A DNA stretch of 64,000 nucleotides from Desulfovibrio sp. UIB00 (GCF_022508225.1 NZ_JAETXJ010000004.1:62001-126000), one strand, 5' to 3'. Numbered from the stretch's first letter, positions 27,126 through 36,064 are shown. Notes: generated by a model not told the origin, from the sequence alone. Translations and numbers: made by a program.

Positions 27126-29707
27126 GCCTTCTTGACGTTCAAAACCTGCATGTGGCCTTTGCCAGAGCTGATGCAAGAGGCAATGCGCAAAATGGAAATG
27201 GCGTATCCGCCCCGGTAGGCCTTAGCGCAGCTAGAGGCACAGCGGTACGCGATGTTTCGTTCAGTGTGGAGAAAGGCCAGTGCGTTGCCCTTGTGGGCGA
27301 GAGCGGCGCGGGCAAAACCCTCACCTCCCGTTCCATCGTGCGTCTGCTCCCCGGCGGGGCGCACGTAACCCAGGGGCGCATTCTGTTTAAGGGCGAGGAC
27401 GTGCTCAGCCTGCCGGACAAGGCCGTCATGGCCCTGCGCGGACGCAAAATCGGCATGGTTTTTCAGGATCCGCTGGCCGCGCTCAATCCCCTGCACCGCG
27501 TGGGCGATCAGGTGGCCGAATGCCTGCGCGCGCACGAAAGCCTGAGCGAAGAACAGGTGCGCTCGCGAGTGCTGGATCTCTTTGACCTTGTGCGGCTCGA
27601 CCATGCTGTGGAACGCTACGGGGCCTACCCGCACCAGCTTTCCGGCGGGCAAAGGCAGCGCATCATGCTTGCCCTGTCTGTGGCCAACAAGCCCGACCTG
27701 CTTATTGCGGATGAACCCACAACGGCTCTGGACGCCACCGTGCAACAGGCCATTCTGGAGCTTTTGCGCGACATGCGCGCGGAACTGGGCATGAGCCTGC
27801 TGCTTGTGAGCCATGATCTGGGCATGGTGCGGCGCTTTGCGGATACGGTTCACGTGATGCGCCACGGCGAAATTGTGGAGTCGTCCTCCTCGCTCTTTGC
27901 AGACCCACAGCACGAATACACCCGCGCCCTGCTCCACACAGGCAGCCGTCAGTGGGCCGAGGACGTCCCCCGGCATGGCGGCAGCCCCATTCTGGAGGCG
28001 CAGGGTCTGAGCGTGGATTTTTGCCGCCCGAAAACGCGGCTTTTCCAGCGTGCGCAGCCGCCCTATACAGCGCTGGACAACGTAAGCTTTGCCCTGCATC
28101 AGGGCGAATGCCTGGGTATTGTGGGCGAGAGCGGGTCAGGCAAATCAAGTCTGGCCCTGGCAGTGCTGCGGCTTGTGACCAGCCGTGGCGGAATTCTCCT
28201 TATGGGCAAAGAAATCCAGAACCTGACCCATGCGCAAATGGCGCCCCTGCGCGCCAGCATCCAGGTGGTCTTTCAAAATCCTTATCTTTCGCTCAATCCG
28301 CGTATGTGCGTGCATGACCTCGTTGAGGAAGGTCTGCGTGTGCACGCCCCGCGAGTGCAGGACAGGCCGCAGCGCGTCCTTGAGGCCTTGCGGGATGTGG
28401 GGCTTTCCCCGGCATATGCCAGCCGTTTTCCGCACGAACTTTCCGGCGGTGAACGCCAGCGCGTAGCCATTGCGCGCGCCCTTGTGCTGCGCCCCCGCGT
28501 ACTGCTGCTGGACGAGCCCACCTCATCATTGGACAGGGCGCTGCAATTTCAGATCATTGAACTGCTGCGCGGCTTGCAGCAACGCTTTGGCATGTCGCTG
28601 ATCTTTATCAGCCATGATCTCACACTGGTGAAAGGCTTTTGCCAGCGGGTGCTCGTGCTGGACAAGGGCAAATGCGTGGAACAGGGGCCAGTGCGTGAGG
28701 TCTTTTGCCAGCCGCAGTCGGCCAAATTGCGCGAACTGCTCAAAGCTTCCGCCCAGAGCGAAGACCAGCATCTGCCCCCCGCTGGCCCTGTGGCGGCGCG
28801 CCCCACCCTGCGGCGCATCAATCCGCAAAAACTGGGCGCTGCTTCTGCCGCATCCCGGAAAACGCACAAAAGAGGCATGCTGTTCTCGCTGGGCGTACAC
28901 GCCGCGCTATTTATATGTCTGTGGGGCATTCCCTTGCAGGCCTCTGGCGGCGGAGAATCGTCCATGCGGGTTTCCCTTGTGGGCATGGGCATGGGCACTG
29001 CCACGCAAGGTGCAAGCAAAGCCTCGGCCACCAAAGGCACTGATCCCACCGCCACAGCCAGGGAGGAGCGCAACGCCCCGGTTGAGGAAAAAGAACGGCC
29101 CAAGGACAAAAAAACGCCGCAGGCCGAGCAGCCAGTTGAACAGCCGGATCTGATACTCAAAAAAAAGTGCGAGCCAAAGCGTCCGCCCAAAAAGGAGCAT
29201 CAGCAAAAACGGCTCACGGCCAAAACAGAAGACCGCCCCCCCATGGAAACACCGCCGCCCTCACTGGGCAGTGAAGCCCGGCAGGGGCCGGATAGTGAGT
29301 CCGGAGGCAGCGCCGCCGAAGCTCAGGGCAGCGGCAGAAACGATGGAGGACAGGGCGGCGGCAGCGGCGGCGGGCTTGGCATGCATCAGGGGCGTGGTCA
29401 GGGCGCTGGCTCGGTATACGGCTTCAACCAGTGGGATCAGTCGCCAGTGCCCATCCACCGGGTAAAACCCAACTACCCGCCTGCGGCTAAACGCATTGGC
29501 AAGGAAGGCACCGTCATTGTGCGGGCCGTCATTGACGCCCAGGGCAAGGTGGTGCGCGCCGTGGTTCTGCCGGGCAAGGAAACGCAGCACTTCAAGGAAG
29601 AAACCCTTGAAGCCGTACAGCGCTGGCGCTTTGCCCCCGGCAAGGTGGGCGGCAAACCTGTGATGTGCGTGGTGGAATTTCCCGTCGATTTCAGCATCAG
29701 CAGATAA
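27122..29707 (+). CDS. Fusion of dual ABC ATPase (YejF) and TonB
   Basis: A single 861-aa ORF joins two proteins normally encoded apart. Residues about 1-545 are YejF-like with two ATPase halves, each with Walker A (GESGAGKT and GESGSGKS), signature (LSGGQRQ and LSGGERQ) and Walker B. After a 40-residue linker there is one transmembrane segment (586-605, MLFSLGVHAALFICLWGIPL). A Lys/Pro/Gly-rich stretch of about 160 residues and a TonB C-terminal domain (about 775-861, KPNYPPAAKRIGKEGTV and WRFAP) follow. The topology fits: ATPase inside, TonB domain in the periplasm. A start at 28877 is possible but its ribosome-site spacing is poor. ExbB and ExbD follow. Confidence 0.85.
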   Translation: MSLLDVQNLHVAFARADARGNAQNGNGVSAPVGLSAARGTAVRDVSFSVEKGQCVALVGESGAGKTLTSRSIVRLLPGGAHVTQGRILFKGEDVLSLPDKAVMALRGRKIGMVFQDPLAALNPLHRVGDQVAECLRAHESLSEEQVRSRVLDLFDLVRLDHAVERYGAYPHQLSGGQRQRIMLALSVANKPDLLIADEPTTALDATVQQAILELLRDMRAELGMSLLLVSHDLGMVRRFADTVHVMRHGEIVESSSSLFADPQHEYTRALLHTGSRQWAEDVPRHGGSPILEAQGLSVDFCRPKTRLFQRAQPPYTALDNVSFALHQGECLGIVGESGSGKSSLALAVLRLVTSRGGILLMGKEIQNLTHAQMAPLRASIQVVFQNPYLSLNPRMCVHDLVEEGLRVHAPRVQDRPQRVLEALRDVGLSPAYASRFPHELSGGERQRVAIARALVLRPRVLLLDEPTSSLDRALQFQIIELLRGLQQRFGMSLIFISHDLTLVKGFCQRVLVLDKGKCVEQGPVREVFCQPQSAKLRELLKASAQSEDQHLPPAGPVAARPTLRRINPQKLGAASAASRKTHKRGMLFSLGVHAALFICLWGIPLQASGGGESSMRVSLVGMGMGTATQGASKASATKGTDPTATAREERNAPVEEKERPKDKKTPQAEQPVEQPDLILKKKCEPKRPPKKEHQQKRLTAKTEDRPPMETPPPSLGSEARQGPDSESGGSAAEAQGSGRNDGGQGGGSGGGLGMHQGRGQGAGSVYGFNQWDQSPVPIHRVKPNYPPAAKRIGKEGTVIVRAVIDAQGKVVRAVVLPGKETQHFKEETLEAVQRWRFAPGKVGGKPVMCVVEFPVDFSISR

Positions 29708-29825
29708 CATGTTAAACATTATACAGTTTTGCTTGAGTTTATCGCTGTCATGTTGACAAAGCTTGCGCAGCGTACTACCACACTATAGCTTTGAATTTCA
29801 ATTTCATATTCTTTTGGGGGATATA

Positions 29826-30515
29826 ATGGATTCCATGATTCAGGCGGTGTTGCAGGCAACATTTGTTTCCAAGTGCGTGCTGGCGCTGCTCTTGTGCATG
29901 TCTGTGGCAAGCTGGGCCTATATGTGCAGCAAATGGATGTTGCTGCGCACCGCCCAGCAACGCACGCAGGCGGGGCTGGCGGCGTTTGACGAGGCCGGGG
30001 AACTGAGCCGGGCGCTGCCAGTGCTGGCAAATGACAAACACTCTCCCCTTTTTGGCATTGCGCGCCGCGCCATCCGCGAATTCAACCGTATTTCCCGCAC
30101 GGGCGACGTTGACCGCCTGTTGAACGACAATGTGCGCAGGGCCTTGCACTTTGCCGTGGCGGAAGAAATCGCCGTTCTCAAATCTTCTCTGGCTCTGCTT
30201 GCCACCGCAGCCAACACTGCCCCCTTTATCGGCCTGTTCGGCACGGTGTGGGGCATCATGCATTCCTTCACCGCCATTGCCCAGATGAAGAGCGTTTCGC
30301 TGGCAACAGTCGCGCCCGGCATTGCCGAAGCGCTCATCGCCACCGCTGTGGGCCTGTTTGTGGCCATCCCCGCCGTGTGCGGCTACAACGTGTTCCGCGC
30401 CAAGCTGGCCCATATTGAGGGCGTATGCATCAACTTTGCAGGCCAGATGCTCAATCGCCTGCAACACGAAGCACCGCAACACGCTGACGGCATAGCCTTT
30501 TCAGAGGAGCGCTAA
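29826..30515 (+). CDS. exbB: ExbB/TolQ-type proton channel subunit
   Basis: This 229-aa inner-membrane protein of the ExbB/TolQ/MotA family helps form the proton-driven motor that powers TonB. Three transmembrane helices are visible, with the conserved AANTAPFIGLFGTVWGIMHSF and GIAEALIATAVGLFVAIPAVCGYN of helices 2 and 3. The ATG at 29826 follows GGGGGA. Behind it is ExbD, and before it the YejF-TonB fusion, so a full energising complex is encoded in one place. The 118-bp gap before it contains a TTGACA but no good -10. Confidence 0.95.
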   Translation: MDSMIQAVLQATFVSKCVLALLLCMSVASWAYMCSKWMLLRTAQQRTQAGLAAFDEAGELSRALPVLANDKHSPLFGIARRAIREFNRISRTGDVDRLLNDNVRRALHFAVAEEIAVLKSSLALLATAANTAPFIGLFGTVWGIMHSFTAIAQMKSVSLATVAPGIAEALIATAVGLFVAIPAVCGYNVFRAKLAHIEGVCINFAGQMLNRLQHEAPQHADGIAFSEER

Positions 30516-30517
30516 TC

Positions 30518-30949
30518 ATGGCCGCATCTTCCGCCGACGACGATTTTGTTGCCGACATCAACGTCACGCCCTTTGTGGACGTGATGCTGGTCTTGCTGAT
30601 CATCTTTATGGTCACAGCCCCCATGATGACCGAAGGGCTTGATGTTGCCCTACCCAAGGTGGAGACCTCCGAAGTGCTGCCCACGGATGACGACCACGTT
30701 ATCCTGACGGTCAAAAATGGCGGCGCGCTGTTTCTCAACGAGCAGGAAACAGACATGGACAATCTGCCGGATGCTCTGGGCGCGCGGGTTAAGGACAGCG
30801 GGCGGCAGCTCTTTGTTCGGGCCGACAAGGATGTTCCCTACGGCATGGTTATGAGCGTGATGGATAGGGTGCGCGGCGCTGGCATCAAGGATGTGGGCCT
30901 TGTGACCACCTCCGTTCCGGATGGTGGAGCTGAAGATAAAGGCAAATGA
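30518..30949 (+). CDS. exbD: ExbD/TolR-type proton channel subunit
   Basis: This 143-aa partner of ExbB has one transmembrane helix (FVDVMLVLLIIFMVTAPMM) carrying the conserved membrane Asp, and a periplasmic domain with VRADKDVPYGMVMSVMD. It starts 2 nt after the ExbB stop. It is the last gene of the protease-receptor-importer operon; the 290 bp after it contain no gene I can support. Confidence 0.95.
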   Translation: MAASSADDDFVADINVTPFVDVMLVLLIIFMVTAPMMTEGLDVALPKVETSEVLPTDDDHVILTVKNGGALFLNEQETDMDNLPDALGARVKDSGRQLFVRADKDVPYGMVMSVMDRVRGAGIKDVGLVTTSVPDGGAEDKGK

Positions 30950-31146
30950 TCAGCGATCAGACCAATCGCAGATCGCAGACCGGATACCCGCACAATTCCC
31001 GCAACAACAATTTCCACAGCAATTTTCCACAAGAGTACCCGGGGGCAAGGTCGTTCTGCCCTGCCCCCCGCACACGGTCACTTACTGCCATTTCCAGCAT
31101 GCCCAGCCATTCTCTGTAATCTCCTGTAACCCCCTTGCCATGTCAT

Positions 31147-31195
31147 AAAAAAATGAAAGGCCTGTTCCTGCCCGGCAATAGGCAAAGAACAGGCC
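31147..31195 (-). terminator. Terminator of the ABC importer operon (minus strand)
   Basis: GGCCTGTTC (31159-31167) pairs with GAACAGGCC (31187-31195). The run of A at 31147-31153 is a T run on the minus strand, right after the stop of the binding-protein gene. Confidence 0.8.
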
Positions 31196-31240
31196 CGGTA
31201 CTGCCAGATTTACATCCGGCGCGTGTCCGTGGGGGAGGAG

Positions 31241-32329
31241 CTACTTCCAGCTGGGAATGGGCAGCTGAACCTGCTTCAGGAACTTGTCGGTATTGATCTG
31301 GGCGTCCTTGAACTTCTTGATTTCAGCAGGCGAGAAGCGCTTGATGCTGCCAAAGAAGTCGGCCACAGAATTCTGCCACTTGTCGGCCTGCGATTCGCCC
31401 TTGGATCTGTCGAGCAGAGCCATGGTTTCTTCATAAGACCAGCGGGGGTGAATCTGGATGTCGAGCTTGGCTTCTTCGTCTGTCATGCGGATACCGGCGA
31501 ATTCGTTCATGTACTGGCGGTATTCCTTGATGATGCGGGGGCTGGGGCCTTCTTCGCGCAGCATGTTGGAACCGCGCAGGTACACGCGCAGGAACTTGGC
31601 AACCAGTTCGGGGTTTTCATCGCACCATTTTTTGTCGCCCACGAGCGAAGACACAGTGATGCAGTCCATATCGGTCATGGAGCCAGCGCGCTGCCACTTG
31701 CGGGAATCAGCCACAAAGGTAAAGGGCGCCCACAGGCACACGGCGTCGCCAATGCCCTTTTCAAAAGCAGGCACGGCAGAGGGCTGTTCCATGTTCACTA
31801 GGGTCACGTCGGCTTCGGTAAGGCCAAGGATGCTCAGCCACTTGCCGATCATATAGTGAACGGTGGTCTGGGAGGTGTACAGAATCTTCATGCCCTTGAC
31901 GGTTTCAGGGCTGCCGTACACGTTGGGATACTTGGGGTTGTAGCCCTTGACCTTGGCGGCGGGGCTGTCGGGGCGCAGGTAAAGCACGTGCACTTCGCCT
32001 TCGCTGATGATGGGGGCCACGGAGTAGATATTGTAACGGATGCCGCCGATCAGCTGACCGCCAACGCCCGTGGAACCGAGCACCCATTCCTTGGCGGGCA
32101 GGGCTTCCATCTGGGCAGGGCCGCTGTTGAACAGCAACATCTTGATGTCCAGGCCTTCTTCCTTGTCCCAACCCATTTTCTTGGCGTACCAGATGTTGAA
32201 GCCCGGGGATTCGTCCATCCAGCAGGTGGAAATTTCAACGGGCTTGTCGGCTGCCAGAGTGGCGACGGGGCCGCCGCAGATGACAGCGCCCATGCAAAGC
32301 AGAAGCGCGACCAGAAGCAGTTTTCTCAT
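31241..32329 (-). CDS. NMT1/SsuA-type ABC substrate-binding protein
   Basis: This is a periplasmic binding protein (362 aa) of the NMT1/THI5/SsuA superfamily used for sulfonates, nitrate, thiamine precursors and similar small compounds. The signal peptide ends near ATLAAD. Typical features are FNIWYAKKMGWDKEEGLDI, GSTGVGG and DAVCLWAPF. It is the last gene of a five-gene operon that encodes two ATPases and two permeases. The substrate is not evident. A large hairpin (32469-32518) just upstream might raise its expression over the others. Confidence 0.85.
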   Translation of the reverse strand: MRKLLLVALLLCMGAVICGGPVATLAADKPVEISTCWMDESPGFNIWYAKKMGWDKEEGLDIKMLLFNSGPAQMEALPAKEWVLGSTGVGGQLIGGIRYNIYSVAPIISEGEVHVLYLRPDSPAAKVKGYNPKYPNVYGSPETVKGMKILYTSQTTVHYMIGKWLSILGLTEADVTLVNMEQPSAVPAFEKGIGDAVCLWAPFTFVADSRKWQRAGSMTDMDCITVSSLVGDKKWCDENPELVAKFLRVYLRGSNMLREEGPSPRIIKEYRQYMNEFAGIRMTDEEAKLDIQIHPRWSYEETMALLDRSKGESQADKWQNSVADFFGSIKRFSPAEIKKFKDAQINTDKFLKQVQLPIPSWK

Positions 32330-32468
32330 GCATGACTCCTAATTGGTTAGTGGACAGATCCGCTTTTACAAAAAACCTTTCAACTGCTTAAACCTTCAAA
32401 CAAACCACTTGGGCAACCTCGGCAAGTGCATACAGGTTTGCCGAGAAATCCATGCTCTCGCATGCGCG

Positions 32469-32518
32469 GCAAGGGCCGTACCGCTGGCAGGCGCACCCAT
32501 GTACGGCGCGGCCCTTGC
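32469..32518 (-). other. Intercistronic hairpin before the binding-protein gene
   Basis: GCAAGGGCC GTAC pairs with GTAC and GGCCCTTGC across a loop of about 20 nt. It lies in the 203-bp gap between the ATPase and binding-protein genes, where such hairpins can protect or process transcripts. Confidence 0.5.
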
Positions 32519-32532
32519 TGCTGTGCGCAGTG

Positions 32533-33300
32533 CTAGAGCGTAAGCTTCTGTTCTTCCGTAATTCTGGCCCGCAGTTCAAGGAACGCGGGATCCATGGTGT
32601 CGCGCGGGCGCGGCAGGGGCACATCATACGAAGTGTGCACATGCCCCGGCAGCTTGTCTTCCATGGTGACGATGCGGTCGGCGAGGAACAGGGCTTCATC
32701 AATGTTGTTGGTCACAAAAATCATGGTACGCTTGTCCATGTGCCATATGCGCTCGGTCTCCTGCTCCATGAAAAAGCGGGTCTGGGCGTCAAGCTGACCA
32801 AAGGGTTCATCAAGCAGCAGCACCTCGGGGTTGAGAGCATAGGCGCGGGCAATGCCCACACGCTGCTTCATGCCGCCCGAAAGCTGGTGAGGATAGTAAT
32901 CCTCAAAGCCTTGCAGACCCACCATGCCAAGATAGTGATTGGAAATCTCACGGATCTTCGCAGGCTCAAGCCCGCGTACTTCAAGGCCGATTTCCACGTT
33001 CTGGCGCACGGTCTTCCACGGAAAGAGCTTGTAGCTCTGAAACACCAGGCCGATCTGCGGGCCTGGGGCCACAATCTGCTTGCCGTCCAGATAAGCCGCG
33101 CCGGACGAAGGCGATTCAAGCCCGGCGAGGATGCGCAGCAAGGTTGTTTTGCCGCACTGGCCCGGCCCGAGGATGACCAGAAACTCCTGATCGCGCACCT
33201 CAAGGGAGATGTTTTCCAGAACCGGAACCACCTGGGTTCCCTTCTGGATGAAGGTTTTGCTTATATTGTCACAGACAATTTTTGGCTGCGTGTCTTTCAC
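32533..33300 (-). CDS. ABC transporter ATP-binding protein (SsuB/TauB-type)
   Basis: This 255-aa ATPase has Walker A GPGQCGKTT, signature LSGGMKQRVGIARAYALNP, Walker B VLLLDEPFGQLD and the switch region FVTNNIDEA. The switch histidine, normally in VTHD or VTHN, is replaced by Asn (VTNN), which may weaken hydrolysis. It is one of two ATPases in the operon; the other (35025) keeps the His. It follows the permease at 33319 by 18 nt. Confidence 0.9.
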   Translation of the reverse strand: MKDTQPKIVCDNISKTFIQKGTQVVPVLENISLEVRDQEFLVILGPGQCGKTTLLRILAGLESPSSGAAYLDGKQIVAPGPQIGLVFQSYKLFPWKTVRQNVEIGLEVRGLEPAKIREISNHYLGMVGLQGFEDYYPHQLSGGMKQRVGIARAYALNPEVLLLDEPFGQLDAQTRFFMEQETERIWHMDKRTMIFVTNNIDEALFLADRIVTMEDKLPGHVHTSYDVPLPRPRDTMDPAFLELRARITEEQKLTL

Positions 33301-33318
33301 GTTCAGCTCCTTGGCTCT

Positions 33319-34191
33319 CTAAAGATTCTCGATTTCACGCTGCCAGGGGCACAGCTTGCGGGTCAGCAGATCCATCCCCAGGGTGAACACCAGCGACACG
33401 GCGGTAATAATGAGCATGCCGCCGATAATCATGCCGGGGTCGGACAGCTTCATACCCTGCACAATGATGTAGCCAAGGCCGGAACGGGAATTCACAAGCT
33501 CCGCAGCCACAACGCATGTCCAGGCGCTGGACATGGCGATCTGCAAACCTGCCGTAATGGCGGGCAGCGCGCCGGGAATGCACACAAGACGGATTTCGTC
33601 CCAGCGCTTGCCGCCGATGATGCGCACCACATCGAAAAATTCGGGTTCGATGAGTTGCAGGCAGCTGTAAGAGTTGAGCACCACCGGCACAAAGGAGCCA
33701 ATGACGATGATGAAAATCTTGGGTGCTTCGCCAATGCCGAACCACAGAATGGCCACAGAAATCCAGGCCAGGGGCGGCATGGGCTTGAACATGTCGAAAA
33801 TGGGCTTCACAATGGCGCGGAACGTTTCGTTGAAGGCCATGAACAGACCCAGCGGGATGCCAAAGCCAGCGGCGATCAAAAAGCCGATGATAACGCGGCG
33901 CGTACTGATCCACAGATGTTCGAGCAGGCCGAGGCCGGAGAGCTTGTTGACGCTCAGGTCGTGCAGGCTTTCCACCACCTGAAAGGGCGTGGCCAGTGCG
34001 CTGCTGTAGCCGAACACGTTGGACGTGGCAGCCCACTGCCACAGGCCGAAAAAGCATACCAGCGAAACGATGTACAAGAAGTATTCGCTCTTGAGGGCAC
34101 GGATCAGCGAAAACTCGTACTTTTTCGTGTTCTTGATGGTTTCATTGCAGACGCTCTGGGTCTGCCCGTTGGACGCCGAGGAAGACTGCAT
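33319..34191 (-). CDS. ABC permease (SsuC/TauC-type), first of two
   Basis: This is a BPD_transp_1 permease (290 aa) with about six transmembrane helices and the SsuC-type segments RVIIGFLIAAGFGIPLGLFM, PPLAWISVAILWFGIG and the EAA-like GGKRWDEIRLVCIPGALP. The ATG at 34191 follows AGGAGATA. A 55-residue cytoplasmic N-terminus rich in Ser, Asn and Lys comes before the first helix. It is next to a second, distinct permease with 4 nt between them, so the operon encodes a heterodimeric pore or two pores. Confidence 0.9.
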   Translation of the reverse strand: MQSSSASNGQTQSVCNETIKNTKKYEFSLIRALKSEYFLYIVSLVCFFGLWQWAATSNVFGYSSALATPFQVVESLHDLSVNKLSGLGLLEHLWISTRRVIIGFLIAAGFGIPLGLFMAFNETFRAIVKPIFDMFKPMPPLAWISVAILWFGIGEAPKIFIIVIGSFVPVVLNSYSCLQLIEPEFFDVVRIIGGKRWDEIRLVCIPGALPAITAGLQIAMSSAWTCVVAAELVNSRSGLGYIIVQGMKLSDPGMIIGGMLIITAVSLVFTLGMDLLTRKLCPWQREIENL

Positions 34192-34195
34192 GGCG

Positions 34196-35008
34196 CTATC
34201 TCCTGATGCCGGCCAGCAGCCGGGATTCGATCTTGTCAATGATGAAACCGATGATGGCGCCAGCAATACCCACGCTCACCATACCCACCATCACAAGGTC
34301 GGTACGGCCAAGCATGCGGCCAATGGTGATGAGATAGCCAAGGCCCTTGTCTGCGGCCAGCAGTTCAGCGGCAACCAGGGTCACCCAGCAGTAGGCCAGG
34401 GCGATCTGCAAGGCGCCAAACACCATGGGCAGCGCGGAGGGAACGCAGATGGAGGTAAATATCTGCCAGTCGGAAGCGCCATAGGTTCTGGCCATCTGGA
34501 TATGCACGGGGTTGGTCATGCGCACGCCGGTATATGTATTGATGACGCACGGCACGATGCCCGAAAGCCAGATGATAAATACCTTGCCGGGCAGACCGAT
34601 GCCGAACCAGAAAATGGTCAGCGGAATCCAGGCAACCGGCGGAATGGGCCGGATGATTTCAAATATGGGGCGCACAAGGCCGCGTACCGTGGTGAACCAG
34701 CCCATCGCAAGGCCCAGGGGCAGGCCCACAATCAGGGCCAGCACATAGCCCAAAAAGGCTTCCTGCATACTTGTCCAGGCATGCTCCAGCAGCACTGCCC
34801 CGTCAGGAGCGGGATTGGTGAGCTTGTCGACCATGAGGCTCAATATGTCGTAGGGCGAGCTGAGCAACGTGCTGGGAATACGCCAGTCGTTACTGTCAGC
34901 CGGGCCAACGCACATCTGCCACACGCCAAGAAAAATACAAACGCTCAAAACCGGCAGGATGCGAAGCCTCATGGGCTTGCGGTAGGTTACTTTTTCATTG
35001 CATTGCAT
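34196..35008 (-). CDS. ABC permease (SsuC/TauC-type), second of two
   Basis: This is a second BPD_transp_1 permease (270 aa) clearly related to its neighbour: GYVLALIVGLPLGLAMGW, PPVAWIPLTIFWFGIG and the EAA-like GASDWQIFTSICVPSALPMV. The start at 35008 (MQCNEK) follows AAGGGACAG. Its divergence from the first permease shows an old duplication, not an assembly artefact. It is followed 4 nt later by the other permease. Confidence 0.9.
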   Translation of the reverse strand: MQCNEKVTYRKPMRLRILPVLSVCIFLGVWQMCVGPADSNDWRIPSTLLSSPYDILSLMVDKLTNPAPDGAVLLEHAWTSMQEAFLGYVLALIVGLPLGLAMGWFTTVRGLVRPIFEIIRPIPPVAWIPLTIFWFGIGLPGKVFIIWLSGIVPCVINTYTGVRMTNPVHIQMARTYGASDWQIFTSICVPSALPMVFGALQIALAYCWVTLVAAELLAADKGLGYLITIGRMLGRTDLVMVGMVSVGIAGAIIGFIIDKIESRLLAGIRR

Positions 35009-35024
35009 AAGCTGTCCCTTTTTC

Positions 35025-35789
35025 CTACCACCAGCGGATGAGGTCTGTGACCTGGCGGCGAAGTTCGACAAAACGCGGATCCCTGAAATCCCTCGGGCGC
35101 GGCAGGTCAACAACCACTTCCGCCCTCACCTTGGTGGGCTTGGGGCTCAGCACCAGGATACGGTCAGCCACATACACGGCTTCTTCAATGTTGTGCGTAA
35201 CAAAAAGCACGGTGCTCTTGAGGGTCTGCCACAGCTTCACAAGCTCGTCTTCAAGATAGAAGCGCAGCTTCACGTCAAGCTGTCCATAGGGTTCATCCAT
35301 AAGCAGCAGATCGGGGTTCACGGCAAAGGCGCGCGCCACGGCGATACGCTGCATCATGCTGGCCGAAACCTGGTTGGGATACAGCTTGGCCGTATCTTCC
35401 AGCCCCACCATCTCCAGAATCATATCAAGACGTTCCCTGAGCTGTTTGGGCGGAACCTTTTTTATGCGCATGCCGTAGGCCACGTTTTCTTCCACTGTGA
35501 GCCACGGCAGAGCCGTTGGTTCCTGAAACACAAAGGCCAGGTTATGCTTGCGCGGATTTGCCACTTCACCATCAATGTAGATGTTGCCGGAGGTGGTTTC
35601 CGTAAGTTTGGACATGCAGTTGAGAAAGGTTGTCTTGCCGCATCCCGTAGGCCCGACTATGCAAACCAGCTCTCCGCGCTTGATGGTAAAGTTGACCTTG
35701 TCCAGAACGGTAAGGTCCCCATACATTTTCGTTAGATCCCTGACTGCTATTTTAGCGTCGGAACAGGCACAGTCATCGGTTTGCTGCAC
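35025..35789 (-). CDS. ABC transporter ATP-binding protein (SsuB/TauB-type)
   Basis: This 254-aa ATPase opens the importer operon. Walker A is GPTGCGKTT, the signature region is VSASMMQRIAVARAFAVNP (SASMM replaces the usual SGGMR), Walker B is LLLMDEPYGQLD, and the switch VTHNIEEAVYV keeps the His. So this ATPase has a weak signature while the other lacks the switch His; a heterodimer in which the two complement each other is possible. A sigma54-type promoter and repeated activator-like motifs lie upstream. Confidence 0.9.
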   Translation of the reverse strand: MQQTDDCACSDAKIAVRDLTKMYGDLTVLDKVNFTIKRGELVCIVGPTGCGKTTFLNCMSKLTETTSGNIYIDGEVANPRKHNLAFVFQEPTALPWLTVEENVAYGMRIKKVPPKQLRERLDMILEMVGLEDTAKLYPNQVSASMMQRIAVARAFAVNPDLLLMDEPYGQLDVKLRFYLEDELVKLWQTLKSTVLFVTHNIEEAVYVADRILVLSPKPTKVRAEVVVDLPRPRDFRDPRFVELRRQVTDLIRWW

Positions 35790-35926
35790 GGCTGCACTCC
35801 TTGGTGAGAGTTGTTAAATGTCCCGGTCTGCCGTCCGGGTTCGCAAAAGAAGCCAAACGCCCCTGAAAGCTGCCAATGGGCTGCCGGGATGGTTGCGCGT
35901 GCTTCGAAATTCTTTGTGAGTCATTT

Positions 35927-35942
35927 TGCATAATATATACCA
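35927..35942 (-). promoter_or_regulatory. Sigma54-type -24/-12 element for the importer operon
   Basis: The minus strand reads TGG, ten bases, TGCA (TGGTATATATTATGCA). It has GG and GC with the required 10-nt spacing and TGC at -12, about 140 nt before the first gene. Confidence 0.55.
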
Positions 35943-36014
35943 TTTTTCACAACTCCTGCAAAAAACCGCTTTTCATCAGCTATTACAGGATATTTTTTAC
36001 TTAATATGCCTATG

Positions 36015-36064
36015 TTGCGGCACAGGTTGCGACATGAACGCGCATTTTGCGACACATGTGACGC
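36015..36064. promoter_or_regulatory. Upstream activator motifs TTGCGACA, three copies
   Basis: Direct repeats TTGCGGCACA (36015), TTGCGACATG (36027) and TTGCGACACA (36047) end in the near-palindrome GCGACA-CATG-TGACGC (36049-36064). They lie about 75-125 bp upstream of the -24 element, the usual place for a sigma54 enhancer-binding protein. The rest of the gap to 36284 has no clear gene; a further inverted repeat GCGAC/GTCG lies at about 36196. Confidence 0.6.

Noticed and set aside
28877..29707. TonB as a separate gene starting at 28877
   Set aside because: The ATG has AGAGG only 1 nt before it, which is too close for good initiation, and the frame is open without stop from the ATPase. Internal initiation cannot be excluded.
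32452..34206. Plus-strand open frame of 584 aa across the importer genes
   Set aside because: It is antisense to ATPase and permease genes with clear motifs.
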